Assembly (NCBI GenBank): GCA_009694045.1
Contig: SHVY01000012.1
Coordinates: 1-63,317 of the forward strand
Length of the DNA stretch: 63,317 bases
From: Alphaproteobacteria bacterium
GTDB lineage: Bacteria; Pseudomonadota; Alphaproteobacteria; SP197
Direction: 5' to 3'
The number at the start of each line of letters is the position of its first letter. The first letter of the stretch is position 1. The translations under genes and the position numbers were made by a program. Of this stretch, positions 1-8,227 are shown piece by piece. The notes beneath the pieces were generated by a model. That model was not told the DNA's origin. It saw only the letters and a list, made by a program, of their open reading frames with translations, and ran no database searches.

Positions 1-67
1 CCGTCAAATCGCTGGGATAACGCAGACCGCGACGATCCGCCACGGCACGATGTTCGGGCGTCCACAT
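1..67 (-). CDS. IS5-family transposase, N-terminal fragment
   Basis: The ATG at 67 is preceded by an AGGAGG ribosome binding site. The visible 22 residues start MWTPEHRAVADRRGL and continue RYPSDLT, a characteristic opening of IS5-family DDE transposases, where YPSDLTDAEW is common. The gene runs off the window edge, so catalytic residues cannot be seen. It is identical to the fragment at the right end. Confidence 0.8.
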   Translation of the reverse strand, partial: MWTPEHRAVADRRGLRYPSDLT

Positions 68-146
68 CAAGCAACCTCCTCAACAAGGTTGCCACCCATA
101 GAGTCACAACCGACTCCCCAGACTCAACATCTTTTCGGAGCGGCTC
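1..146 (-). mobile_element. IS5-family insertion sequence, left-edge copy (partial)
   Basis: Positions 6-146 are the exact reverse complement of 63177-63317, so both edges carry the same element pointing outwards. The outer end of the element is at 146 and begins GAGCCGCTCCG on the minus strand. The three bases next to it read TAA on the element's strand (147-149), and TTA flanks the other copy, which fits the TNA target of the IS1031-type branch of IS5. The rest of the element lies outside the window. Family assignment rests on the end sequence and on the first residues of the transposase. Confidence 0.85.
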
Positions 147-452
147 TTAACTAACCTGTCCACTTGCCATGGAAGTCGATGTAGCAATTCGTTCCGTTGT
201 TTTTTTCATGTCAAGAATGATGCTATCGAGCCGTGCCTGTTCTGGAGATTGCAAACTAGCTCTGAGTCTCATTAACTCACCAATGATCTCCACCAAACTC
301 AAACCTGAGTTTCGAAGCTCCGTTACAGATCCCAGAATGACATTTAGGTCGATATTCGCCAATCCTACTTCCTCTCTGGTACTCCGCCCAGTTTCAACGG
401 AATTAAGATCGGACACTTCCGAACGTGCACCTAATATATGAATGATGAGCAT
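147..452 (-). CDS. hypothetical protein, probably truncated by the IS
   Basis: An open frame of about 101 residues runs from an ATG at 452; a TTG at 467 would add five residues. It has no recognised family. The predicted protein is mostly helical and charged, with a C-terminal half suggestive of a short coiled coil. The region is clearly AT-richer than its neighbours, suggesting foreign origin. Its stop codon, TAA at 147-149, is made by the target-site bases at the IS junction, so the original C-terminus was probably cut off by the insertion. The opposite strand is also open (169-441), so coding status is uncertain. Confidence 0.4.
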   Translation of the reverse strand: MLIIHILGARSEVSDLNSVETGRSTREEVGLANIDLNVILGSVTELRNSGLSLVEIIGELMRLRASLQSPEQARLDSIILDMKKTTERIATSTSMASGQVS

Positions 453-498
453 ACGCCTTTGTGCCAAATCGCGGCAAGAAGGCAGTCGTAGCGGCTTA

Positions 499-1368
499 TT
501 AGATAACGCCTTGGCGCCAGAGCCGCCAGGCGAGACGCGGGAGGGCGAGCAGCGGGTGGTGGCGCTGCCAGGGGGTGAGGTCCGCGCGGACGCCGGTGTG
601 ACGCTCGATCTTCCAGGCGAGATAGTCGGTCCCGCCCGCGAACGTGAAGGCCGCCTTCAGCAGACGCAGGAGGTTGACGGACTTGCCGAGCACCCGGCGT
701 AGGCCCCAGGGAAAAGGCGAGTGCGTGCTCGGGGCAGCGAGAGCAAGCGGCGTCAGCGCGGCATACCGTTCGGCATCGGCGGCGACGATCTGGGCGGCGC
801 GGGAGGCGTCCTCCACCCGCAGCTCGGACCGATAGCTGGCCGCGAACACCGCGCGCCAGAGGTCGAGAGGGTCGTCACGCGACGGCGCGAGCGCGGCGCC
901 CGCCGCCGCCGCCGTCGCCACCGCGGTCGCGAGCATGCGGTTGACGGCGAGGCGGGCCGCCTCGTCGCGGGCGTGGAGCAGGGCCGTGGGCTGGCAGAAC
1001 CGGGCCCAGATCGAGGGCAGCCAGGCGGCAGGCGCGCAACCGGCGGCGAACTGGCGCACCGACATCACGGCCGCCTTGGCGCGATGACCGTCGCCAAACC
1101 CGAGGAAGAAGACGTTCGGCGGCAACAGCGCGTTGGCGAACGCGAGCCACGAACGGCCATAGGCGGCGCGGTAGGTGTCCACCAGGACGTAGACGTCGAC
1201 CACGCCCTCGAGCGTACCGCGCCGGAGGCAGGAGCCGTAGTACAGGATCGCAACGACGGACCCGCCGAAGCGGCGCCGCAGGGCGGCCACCAGGGCGTCG
1301 AGGGCGGGGTCCTGGGGTCGCGCGGTCTCGGCCGCGATCAGGGAGTCGAGGGTGGCAGGAGCCGTCAT
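499..1368 (-). CDS. Tam41-like nucleotidyltransferase (putative CDP-diacylglycerol synthase)
   Basis: The predicted 289-residue protein starts at the ATG at 1368 and overlaps the upstream lipid kinase gene by four bases (ATGA). Near residue 40 it shows YYGSCLR followed by VVDVYVLVD, the GS...D-x-x-x-x-x-D pattern of the nucleotidyltransferase fold. About 30 residues later come PPNVFFL and AKAAVMS, resembling the NPxVxF and IKYGVVS blocks of Tam41, the mitochondrial-type CTP:phosphatidate cytidylyltransferase. Coupling to a lipid kinase supports a reaction that activates the phosphorylated lipid with CTP. Family membership is inferred from motifs only. The substrate could equally be another phosphorylated lipid such as ceramide phosphate. 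Confidence 0.6.
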   Translation of the reverse strand: MTAPATLDSLIAAETARPQDPALDALVAALRRRFGGSVVAILYYGSCLRRGTLEGVVDVYVLVDTYRAAYGRSWLAFANALLPPNVFFLGFGDGHRAKAAVMSVRQFAAGCAPAAWLPSIWARFCQPTALLHARDEAARLAVNRMLATAVATAAAAGAALAPSRDDPLDLWRAVFAASYRSELRVEDASRAAQIVAADAERYAALTPLALAAPSTHSPFPWGLRRVLGKSVNLLRLLKAAFTFAGGTDYLAWKIERHTGVRADLTPWQRHHPLLALPRLAWRLWRQGVI

Positions 1369-2288
1369 CCGGGCCGCACGAAGGTAATGGGCCGGGTCGC
1401 CACCACGCGGATGGGGCCGGCGGGCAGAACCTCGCCGTCGAGGAGAACGGGGCCGTCGGCCGCGAGGGCCATGGTCCGGGCGCGCGACGCGCGATAGCCG
1501 GCGGCCGCCATCCAGGGCCACGGCCGGCGCCGCACGACGGCGGGCAGGGCGGCGAGCACGTGGGCGGGCGGGGCCGCGATCGTCAACAGCTTGAGCGGTC
1601 CGTCGCCCTCGCCCCAGAAGGGATCGAGGCCGAGCACCAGGTGCTGGAGAGTGGTGGCGAGCAGGAGAAACCGGCGGCCGTCCCGCGGCGCCTCGTCGTC
1701 GAGGCCGAGGCGCATGGCGACGCCGGCGCGGGGCTGGGCGTCGTCGCCGCCGGCGAGGCAGCGAACCAGCGTGACCCCGATCCCCGCCACCGCCGACAGG
1801 GTCCCTGCGAGGCCATGGGATTCGATCCGGCGGCGCGTGATCGCCGTCGCCCAGGCGAGGGCGCCGGCGCCGAGGAAGAACCCGAGGACGGGCGGCGCGT
1901 CGGCGCAGCGGACCTCGAGGGCCGCGCGGGATGCGGCCCGCTCGGGTCCGCCCGCGAGCAGGGCGGCGAGGTTGGAGCCCCGAAGTCCCACGTCGCCGGC
2001 GGTCATGTTGGTGGTGCCGGACGGCAGGATGGCGAAGCGGGGAGCCGCGGCGAAGGGGCCATCGACCAGAGCGGCGGTCAGGACCCGCCCAACGGTACCG
2101 TCGCCGCCATCGATCACGATCAAGTCCACGCCCGCCCGGGCGAAGTCGGCTAGGACCCGGGGAATGTCCCCGACGCCATCGAGAACCGCATGGGGAATTC
2201 CCGGGAACGCGCGCAGCACATCGGCGGCGACGACACCATGGCGTCGGTTGCGGCGGCTCCGGGCATTGGAGATCACGCCCGCGGGCAT
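1365..2288 (-). CDS. diacylglycerol/sphingoid-type lipid kinase
   Basis: This 307-residue protein has the DAG kinase catalytic domain, with the nucleotide-binding GGDGTV at residues 61-66 and PSGTTNM at 89-95, and a C-terminal beta-rich half ending in a GEVLPAG segment. The family phosphorylates diacylglycerol, ceramide or long-chain bases at the membrane. It is the first gene of a two-gene minus-strand operon with the Tam41-like protein and is divergent from the phosphoesterase at 2341, with a 52-base shared promoter region. Neighbouring genes with possible sphingolipid roles make a ceramide-kinase function plausible, but the sequence does not decide between substrates. Confidence 0.8.
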   Translation of the reverse strand: MPAGVISNARSRRNRRHGVVAADVLRAFPGIPHAVLDGVGDIPRVLADFARAGVDLIVIDGGDGTVGRVLTAALVDGPFAAAPRFAILPSGTTNMTAGDVGLRGSNLAALLAGGPERAASRAALEVRCADAPPVLGFFLGAGALAWATAITRRRIESHGLAGTLSAVAGIGVTLVRCLAGGDDAQPRAGVAMRLGLDDEAPRDGRRFLLLATTLQHLVLGLDPFWGEGDGPLKLLTIAAPPAHVLAALPAVVRRRPWPWMAAAGYRASRARTMALAADGPVLLDGEVLPAGPIRVVATRPITFVRPG

Positions 2289-2340
2289 CGCCGTCCGCGG
2301 GCATCTGCTACACTTCGCGCTGTCCTCAATCGCACCCTCG

Positions 2341-3225
2341 ATGTTCGCGCTCGCTCATCTCTCCGATCCGCATCTGCCGCTGCCCCGGCCGGAACCGGAC
2401 TCGCTCCTGTCCAAGCGGGTCCTGGGATACCTGTCTTGGCTGCGTCGGCGCAAGGCGATCCACCGGCCCGACGTGTTGGCCGGCCTGGTGGCCGACCTGA
2501 AGGCGCAGGCGCCCGACCATGTCGCCCTAACCGGCGACCTGTGCAACATCTCCCTGCCCGAGGAGTTCCGCCGGGCGGCGCGATGGCTGCATGAGCTGGG
2601 GCCGCCGGACCGCGTGTCCGTGGTGCCGGGCAACCACGATGCCTATGTCGCCGTGGCGCCCGGGGACGGGCTCGACCTGTGGCGGCCCTACCTCGCGGGC
2701 GACGACGGCGATGGTTTCCCGAGCGTGCGGCGGCGGGGTGACGTGGCCCTGATCGGCGTGACCAGCGCGCGGCCGATGTCCTGGGTGAGCGCCGGCGGCT
2801 GGCTGGGCGACGATCAGATCGGGGCGTTGGAGGGGCGCCTGGGGGCCTTGGGGCGGGAGGGATTGTTTCGCGTCCTCATGATCCATCATCCGCCCGTGGC
2901 CGAGGGCCCGCGCCGCAAGCGGCTGCTGGACATCGCGCCCCTGGCCGCGGCGGTTGGCCGCGCCGGCGTCGACCTGGTGCTACACGGCCACACCCACCGT
3001 TCGACCCTGGCGACGCTCGCCACGCCATCCGGACAGGCGCCGGTGATCGGCGTCGCATCCGCCTCGGCCCGCCCCATCCGCGGCGCCGAGGGGGCGTGCT
3101 GGAATCTGTACCGGATCGTCCGCGACGGCGCGGCCTGGCGCGTCGGCGTCACCATCCGCGGCGCCGACGGTGGAGCCTTCGCAACTCAGGGCGACTACGC
3201 CCTGTCGATCCCGGCGCACGGCTGA
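2341..3225 (+). CDS. calcineurin-like metallophosphoesterase
   Basis: This 294-residue protein carries the full set of metal-binding motifs: SDPHL near residue 8, TGDLCN near 62, GNHDAY near 98, IHHPP near 181 and HGHTHR near 219. It is therefore a two-metal phosphoesterase of the 3',5'-cAMP phosphodiesterase / LpxH-like superfamily. No signal peptide is visible, so it is cytoplasmic. It sits just before lptF (10-base gap), and its divergent neighbour is a lipid kinase, so a lipid phosphate ester is a reasonable guess for its substrate; the sequence alone does not show it. Confidence 0.8.
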   Translation: MFALAHLSDPHLPLPRPEPDSLLSKRVLGYLSWLRRRKAIHRPDVLAGLVADLKAQAPDHVALTGDLCNISLPEEFRRAARWLHELGPPDRVSVVPGNHDAYVAVAPGDGLDLWRPYLAGDDGDGFPSVRRRGDVALIGVTSARPMSWVSAGGWLGDDQIGALEGRLGALGREGLFRVLMIHHPPVAEGPRRKRLLDIAPLAAAVGRAGVDLVLHGHTHRSTLATLATPSGQAPVIGVASASARPIRGAEGACWNLYRIVRDGAAWRVGVTIRGADGGAFATQGDYALSIPAHG

Positions 3226-3235
3226 TGGGTCCGGC

Positions 3236-4414
3236 ATGACGAAGCTTGACCGCTACGTCCTGGCGGAAGCCGGTAAGCCGCTGCTGCTCGCCCTCGTGGT
3301 GGTGTTGGCGGCCCTGCTGATGGAGCGGCTGCTGCGGATTCTCGATCTGGTGGCGAACCAGGGCGGGCCGCTGCTGCTGGCCCTGCGGCTGATCGCCAGC
3401 CTGGTGCCCCACTATCTGGGTCTCGCCCTGCCGGCGGCCTTCTTCCTCGCGGTGTTCCTGGTCATCAGCAAGTTCGCCCAGCACAGCGAGCTGGATGCCA
3501 TCCAGGGTGCCGGGGTTTCGCTCGCCCGGCTGCTGCGTCCGCTGATCGTGCTCGGGGCCTTGCTCGCCGTCGCCAGCCTGCTGCTGTACGGCTACATCCA
3601 GCCCCACGCCCGCTATGCCTCCAAGGTGATCCAGTACGTCATCGCCAACTCCGCCTGGGACACCATGCTGCAGGAGGGCGTGTTCATCGAGGAGGGCGGC
3701 AAGCTCACGCTCTTGGCCGAGGACATCGACCAGGCGGACGGCACGTTGGGCGGGGTGTTCGTCAACCGCGAGCTGGGCGGCGGGCGCTCGCTCGCCACCA
3801 CGGCGCGGACGGCCGAGCTGTTGCGATCGCCGGATGGCCGGCGCGTGCTGCTCCGCCTGCACGACGGGGTGCAGATCAGCGCCGGGCCGGAGATCGACGA
3901 CGTCGGCGTCATGAGCTTCGGCAGCTTCGACGTGGATGTCGCGCTCGACGGGGAGATCCCGCCATTCCGAGCCCGGGGCCGGGGCGAGCGGGAGCTGACG
4001 CTGGTCGAGCTGTGGCACCGGCGCGGCGACGCGGGAACGCTCGGTCCCGCCATCCGGGCCGAACTGCACGCCCGGCTCGCCCGCGCCCTCAGCCTCGCGC
4101 TGCTGCCGTTCGTCGCGGCGCCGTTCGGAGTCGCGGCCAAGCGCACCCGGCAGACGGCGGGACTCACGGTCGCGGCCATGGTGCTGCTGCTGTACGATCA
4201 CGCGCTGCTGTTCGGGGCGAGCCTGGCGGAGCTCGAGCGGATCCCGGCGCCGCTCGGGTCCTGGGTGCCGTTCGCGGCGTTCGCCACCCTGGGGGCGGTG
4301 CTGTTCCGGCGGGTGCTGCGGCGGCCCGACAACAACCCGGTCGACGCCGTCCTTGACGCCCTGGAGGCCACGGCGCGCACGCTTGCGCGGCTCCGGCGCA
4401 GCCCAACCGCATGA
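3236..4414 (+). CDS. lptF: LPS export system permease LptF
   Basis: This 392-residue inner-membrane protein has three N-terminal transmembrane segments (about 15-35, 55-80, 100-120), a periplasmic beta-jellyroll region, and three C-terminal segments, as in the LptF/LptG (YjgP/YjgQ) family. LptF pairs with LptG and the LptB ATPase to pull lipopolysaccharide from the inner membrane onto the Lpt bridge. The ATG at 3236 lies 10 bases after the phosphoesterase stop. The stop overlaps the ATG of lptG by four bases, which indicates translational coupling. The order F then G matches the usual arrangement. Confidence 0.9.
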   Translation: MTKLDRYVLAEAGKPLLLALVVVLAALLMERLLRILDLVANQGGPLLLALRLIASLVPHYLGLALPAAFFLAVFLVISKFAQHSELDAIQGAGVSLARLLRPLIVLGALLAVASLLLYGYIQPHARYASKVIQYVIANSAWDTMLQEGVFIEEGGKLTLLAEDIDQADGTLGGVFVNRELGGGRSLATTARTAELLRSPDGRRVLLRLHDGVQISAGPEIDDVGVMSFGSFDVDVALDGEIPPFRARGRGERELTLVELWHRRGDAGTLGPAIRAELHARLARALSLALLPFVAAPFGVAAKRTRQTAGLTVAAMVLLLYDHALLFGASLAELERIPAPLGSWVPFAAFATLGAVLFRRVLRRPDNNPVDAVLDALEATARTLARLRRSPTA

Positions 4415-5466
4415 GGGTCGCGAGTGTTTATCTGTCGCGCCTGTTCCTGACGCGGTTCATCGCCTGCCTGCTGGGGTTCGCCGGGATCATCCAGGTGCTG
4501 GACCTGCTGAACAACGCGACCGACATCCTGACCCGGGGCGGCGGCGAGGTTGGCGCGATCGGGTTCTACGCCGCGACCCGCCTGCCCCTGGTCGCCATGC
4601 AGATCATGCCCATGGCCGCCCTGATCGCGGCACTGCTCACCCTGACCCGGGTCGGCCAGACCCTCGAGATCGTCGCCCTCAAGGCCGCAGGCCAATCGTA
4701 TTACCGGACCCTCGCCGGCCTGATCCCCGCCGCCGCCGTGGTCGCCGCCGCGCACTTCCTGATCGGGGAGGTGGTGGCGCCGCCGGCGGATCGCGCGTTG
4801 CGCCTGTGGCTGGAGCAGCATCCGGGCGCGGGCGAGCACGCGAGCCGGCTGTGGATTCGGCACGGGGGCGAGGTAATCGCGGTTGCCGGCGTGGCGCCCG
4901 GCGGCGCCTATTTGAACCACATCCTGCTGTTCCGGCGCGACGGCGAGAACGCCCTGGTGGAGCGCATCGAGGCGCGGGCGGCGGAGCACGGCGCGGCGGG
5001 CTGGACGCTCCTGGACGCAACCGCGATCGACACCCTGGGCCAGGTAGCGCGAAGCGAACGGCTGCCCTGGACGACGACCGTGATGCCCGACGATCTGGCG
5101 GGGCTGGCGCGGCCGCAGCTCGCCTACGGTCTCGCCGAGCTCGACGCCCTGGTGGCCGAGACCGCGATCGGGACCCGCGCCCGGACGTTCTACGTAGCCC
5201 AGATCCACAAGAAGTTCGCGGCCCCGGCGGCGACCCTGGTGATGATCCTGATCGCCGCCCCGGTGGCGCGCGGCGTGCGCGGGCGCCAGGGTGCCGCGGG
5301 GCGGACGATCGCGGGCGTCGGCATCGCCTTCCTGTTCTTCGTGGTCGACGGACTGGCCCAGGTCACCGCCGAGGCGGGCAGCCTGCCCGCGATCCTCGCT
5401 GCCTGGTCGCCGACCGCGCTGTTCGCCCTCGTCGCCGGCTCGGTGCTGCTCTACACCGAGGGGTGA
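4411..5466 (+). CDS. lptG: LPS export system permease LptG
   Basis: This 351-residue partner of LptF has the same three-plus-three membrane topology with a central periplasmic domain. The start MRVASVYLSRLFLTRF and the YVAQIHKKFAAPAATLVMILIA stretch near residue 265 (the cytoplasmic coupling-helix area) are typical of LptG. It is coupled to lptF by an ATGA overlap. Together with lptE further on (43640), the window encodes three parts of the LPS transport machine; lptB, lptC, lptA and lptD are not here. Confidence 0.9.
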   Translation: MRVASVYLSRLFLTRFIACLLGFAGIIQVLDLLNNATDILTRGGGEVGAIGFYAATRLPLVAMQIMPMAALIAALLTLTRVGQTLEIVALKAAGQSYYRTLAGLIPAAAVVAAAHFLIGEVVAPPADRALRLWLEQHPGAGEHASRLWIRHGGEVIAVAGVAPGGAYLNHILLFRRDGENALVERIEARAAEHGAAGWTLLDATAIDTLGQVARSERLPWTTTVMPDDLAGLARPQLAYGLAELDALVAETAIGTRARTFYVAQIHKKFAAPAATLVMILIAAPVARGVRGRQGAAGRTIAGVGIAFLFFVVDGLAQVTAEAGSLPAILAAWSPTALFALVAGSVLLYTEG

Positions 5467-5483
5467 ATCGCGGCCGTTAGTGC

Positions 5484-6323
5484 TTGCCTGGTCCCACGGC
5501 CACACCTAAGGTCCGGGCGTCTCTCGAGGGAGCTTGGGCAGCCGTGTTCGGGGCCAAGGCGTGGCGGGGGCGGAGTTACGACCTCGGCCGCATGGACCTT
5601 CGCGACCTGGTCGTGGCCTACGCGACCTATCCGGCGATTCAGACCTATGCGGCGCTGGCGCTTTTCGGCGCCGGGCTGGCGGTCGCCTGGGGCACGTGGG
5701 AGCGGTGGTGGCTGATCGCCGCCGCGGCCGTGATCGCCACCGTCGCCTACCCGGCGGTGTGGTACGCCCTGCACCGCTTCGTCCTGCATGGGCGCTTCCT
5801 CTACAAGTCGCCGCTGACCGCCGCCTTGTGGAAGCGCATCCATTTCGACCACCATCAGGACCCGCATCGGCTGGAGGTGCTGTTCGGCGCCCTGGTCACG
5901 ACCCTGCCGACCATCGCCCTGGTCACCGGGCCGATCGGCTGGGCGCTCGAAGGCCGGGCCGGGGCGGCGTCGGCCATCGCCGCGGCGCTTCTCGCCACCT
6001 GCTTCTACGAGTTCTGCCATTGCGTGCAACACCTGAACTACAAGCCGCGCGCGGCCGCGCTGGCCCGGATCAAGCAGCTGCACTTGGCGCATCATTTCCA
6101 CTGCGAGACCGGAAACTACGGCATCACCAACTTCGTCTGCGACCGGCTGCTTGGCACCTACTACGCGACCGTGCAGGACCGGCCCCGCAGCCCCACCGTG
6201 TTCAACCTCGGCTACGACGAGGCGGAAGCCAGGCGTTATCCCTGGGTCGCGGCCCTGACCGGCTCCCCACCCATGGCCCGGCCGCCGCGCTACGACCGCT
6301 TCGCCACCGGGAACGATGCGTAG
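5484..6323 (+). CDS. sterol desaturase / fatty-acid hydroxylase family protein
   Basis: This 279-residue membrane protein has the di-iron histidine clusters of the superfamily: H97-x4-H102, H120-x-x-H-H124 with H128, an H-x-x-H-type site in CHCVQHLNY, and HLAHHFH in the last third. Such enzymes hydroxylate or desaturate lipid acyl chains or sphingoid bases using O2 at the inner membrane. The best upstream start is TTG at 5484; an ATG at 5592 would shorten it by 36 residues while keeping the whole catalytic part. It is followed after three bases by the putative ceramide-synthase-like gene, which suggests a role in hydroxylating a long-chain amide lipid. Confidence 0.75.
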   Translation: MPGPTATPKVRASLEGAWAAVFGAKAWRGRSYDLGRMDLRDLVVAYATYPAIQTYAALALFGAGLAVAWGTWERWWLIAAAAVIATVAYPAVWYALHRFVLHGRFLYKSPLTAALWKRIHFDHHQDPHRLEVLFGALVTTLPTIALVTGPIGWALEGRAGAASAIAAALLATCFYEFCHCVQHLNYKPRAAALARIKQLHLAHHFHCETGNYGITNFVCDRLLGTYYATVQDRPRSPTVFNLGYDEAEARRYPWVAALTGSPPMARPPRYDRFATGNDA

Positions 6324-6326
6324 CCC

Positions 6327-7463
6327 GTGAACGGCGACATCCGGGTCGAACCCGTTCTGGACCGCCGCGGGCTCACGGCGTTCATCGCCCTGCCCGATCG
6401 GCTGTACCGGGGGGACCGCAACTACGTTGCGCCGTTGCGCCTGGAGCGCTACGAGGCGCTCGGCCCCAAGAACCCGATCCGCGGGCATACCGAGGTGCGC
6501 TTGTGGCTTGCGCGCCGAGGAGCCGCGACCGTTGGGCGGATCAGCGCCCAGATCAACCGGCTGCATGCGGACAAGTACGGGCCGGGCACGGGCAACTTCG
6601 GCCTGATCGAGGGCGATGACGATCCGGCCGTGTTCCGCGCCCTGACCGCGACCGCCGAGGGCTGGCTGCGGGAGCGGGGTCAGGTTCGGGTGCAAGGCCC
6701 CTACAACCTGTCGGTCAACGAGGAGTCCGGTCTTCTGGTCGAAGGCTTCGACACCCCGCCCGCGGTCATGATGGGCCACGCGCACCCGTACTACGCCCGC
6801 CACCTGGAGGCCCTGGGCTACGCCAAGGCGAAGGACCTGTTCGCCTATACCCTCGATTGTGCCTGGCCCCTGCCGGAGGCGACCCTGCGCATGGTGGCGC
6901 GGCCGATCGGGGGGCGCGTGGTCGTGCGACCCATGGACCGCCGCCGCTACAAGGAGGAGGTCGCCAAGGCCCTGGCCATCTACAACGAGGCCTGGGCGGA
7001 CAACTGGAACGCCCTGCCCCTGACCGCGGCGGAGCAGCACCACATGGCCGCGGCGATGCGGCCGCTGATCGACCCCGACCTGGTGTGGTTCGTCGACGTG
7101 GATGGGGAGCCGATCGCCTTCGCGGTCTGCCTGCCGAACCTGAACGAGGCGATCGCCGACCTGGGCGGTCGGCTGCTGCCGTTCGGCTGGGCGAAGCTCT
7201 TGTGGCGGCTGAAGATCCGGGGCGTCGCCACGGCGCGGGTGCCGTTGATGGGCGTCCGCAAGCGCTTCGGGCACCGGCCCCTGGGGTCCGCCGCCGCCGT
7301 CCTGGTGATCGAGGCCCTGCGCAAGGCGGCGCTCGCCAAGGGTTACCGACAGAGCGAACTGTCGTGGATCCTGGAGGATAACCAGCCGATCCGCCGCCTG
7401 ATCGACGCCTTCGGCGGCCGGCACACCAAGACCTATCGGATCTACGAGAAGGCGCTCGGGTGA
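6327..7463 (+). CDS. GNAT-fold acyltransferase, candidate bacterial ceramide synthase
   Basis: This 378-residue protein starts with GTG, three bases after the hydroxylase gene. Its C-terminal third (SELSWILEDNQPIRRLIDAFGG, then KTYRIYEKAL) has the typical end of GNAT-superfamily acyl-CoA N-acyltransferases. Proteins of this type are often annotated as dATP pyrophosphohydrolase or hypothetical. From memory, the Caulobacter protein shown to be a bacterial ceramide synthase is of this length and class and is encoded among lipid genes. That role is inferred here from fold, length and neighbours (hydroxylase, lipid kinase, nucleotidyltransferase). The gene overlaps the next one by four bases (GTGA). 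Confidence 0.55.
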   Translation: MNGDIRVEPVLDRRGLTAFIALPDRLYRGDRNYVAPLRLERYEALGPKNPIRGHTEVRLWLARRGAATVGRISAQINRLHADKYGPGTGNFGLIEGDDDPAVFRALTATAEGWLRERGQVRVQGPYNLSVNEESGLLVEGFDTPPAVMMGHAHPYYARHLEALGYAKAKDLFAYTLDCAWPLPEATLRMVARPIGGRVVVRPMDRRRYKEEVAKALAIYNEAWADNWNALPLTAAEQHHMAAAMRPLIDPDLVWFVDVDGEPIAFAVCLPNLNEAIADLGGRLLPFGWAKLLWRLKIRGVATARVPLMGVRKRFGHRPLGSAAAVLVIEALRKAALAKGYRQSELSWILEDNQPIRRLIDAFGGRHTKTYRIYEKALG

Positions 7464-8227
7464 GCGGGGCCGCCCGCTGGACGGCCCTGGTGCTGGCCGC
7501 GGGACGCGGGCCCGACGATCCCCTGGCGCGCGCCGCCGGAGTCTCGCACAAGGCGATCGTCGCGGTGGGTGGCGTGCCGATGATCGCCCGGGTGGTCGCC
7601 TCCTTGCGCGGCTGCCAGGCGATCGGCACCATCGTCGTGAGCATCGAACGGGAGGGCGTCTTGGCCGGCATAGTGGATGGCGTCATGACGATCCCGAGCG
7701 GCCCATCCGCCAGCGCGAGCGTCATGGTCGCGCTCGAACGCCTGGGCACGCCTCTGCTGGTGACGACCGCCGACCATGCCTTGCTGACGCCCGCGACGAT
7801 CGAGCGGTTCCTGGCCGGCATTCCGGCGGATGTGGACGTGGCGGCGGGCATCGTGCCCGCGGCCCTCGTGAGCGAGGCGTATCCGGGGATTCGGCGGACC
7901 TTTCTGTCGTTCCGCGATCGGCCGCTGAAAGGCGCCAATCTGTTCGCTTTCCTGACTCCGGACGGGCGCCGGGTCGCGGCGTTCTGGGCGCGAACCGAGG
8001 CTTTCCGCAAGCGGCCCCTGCGATTGATCCGCGAATTGGGAGTCTGGCCGGCGCTGCTGTTTGCCCTCGGGCGGCTCACGGTCGACGCTGCCGTGCGGCG
8101 GCTCGCGAGCAAGACCGACGTGCGCTTGGCCTTGGTCGAGATCGCGATCGCCGAGGCGGCGATCGACGTGGACAAGCCCAAGGACCTCGCCCTCGCCGAA
8201 CGAATCCTCCGGGCGCGCGCCCCGTGA
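7460..8227 (+). CDS. MobA-like NTP transferase family protein
   Basis: The 255-residue protein begins with an LVLAAGRG loop near residue 11, contains SHKAIVAVGGVPMIARV (the Lys/Gly-rich nucleotide-binding segment) and TTADHALL near residue 101, where family members usually have a metal-binding aspartate. It should transfer a nucleotidyl group from an NTP to a phosphorylated substrate. In Caulobacter a protein of this type (CpgD, recalled, not checked) is reported to make a CDP-activated glycerate for ceramide phosphoglycerate synthesis. The position directly after the candidate ceramide synthase, with four-base overlaps on both sides, suits such a function. Confidence 0.65.
   Translation: MSGAARWTALVLAAGRGPDDPLARAAGVSHKAIVAVGGVPMIARVVASLRGCQAIGTIVVSIEREGVLAGIVDGVMTIPSGPSASASVMVALERLGTPLLVTTADHALLTPATIERFLAGIPADVDVAAGIVPAALVSEAYPGIRRTFLSFRDRPLKGANLFAFLTPDGRRVAAFWARTEAFRKRPLRLIRELGVWPALLFALGRLTVDAAVRRLASKTDVRLALVEIAIAEAAIDVDKPKDLALAERILRARAP

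Noticed and set aside
721-1497. Long open frames on the plus strand opposite the Tam41-like and kinase genes
   Set aside because: High GC content leaves all frames open; products are Arg/Gly-rich low-complexity without motifs, while the minus strand shows clear family motifs.
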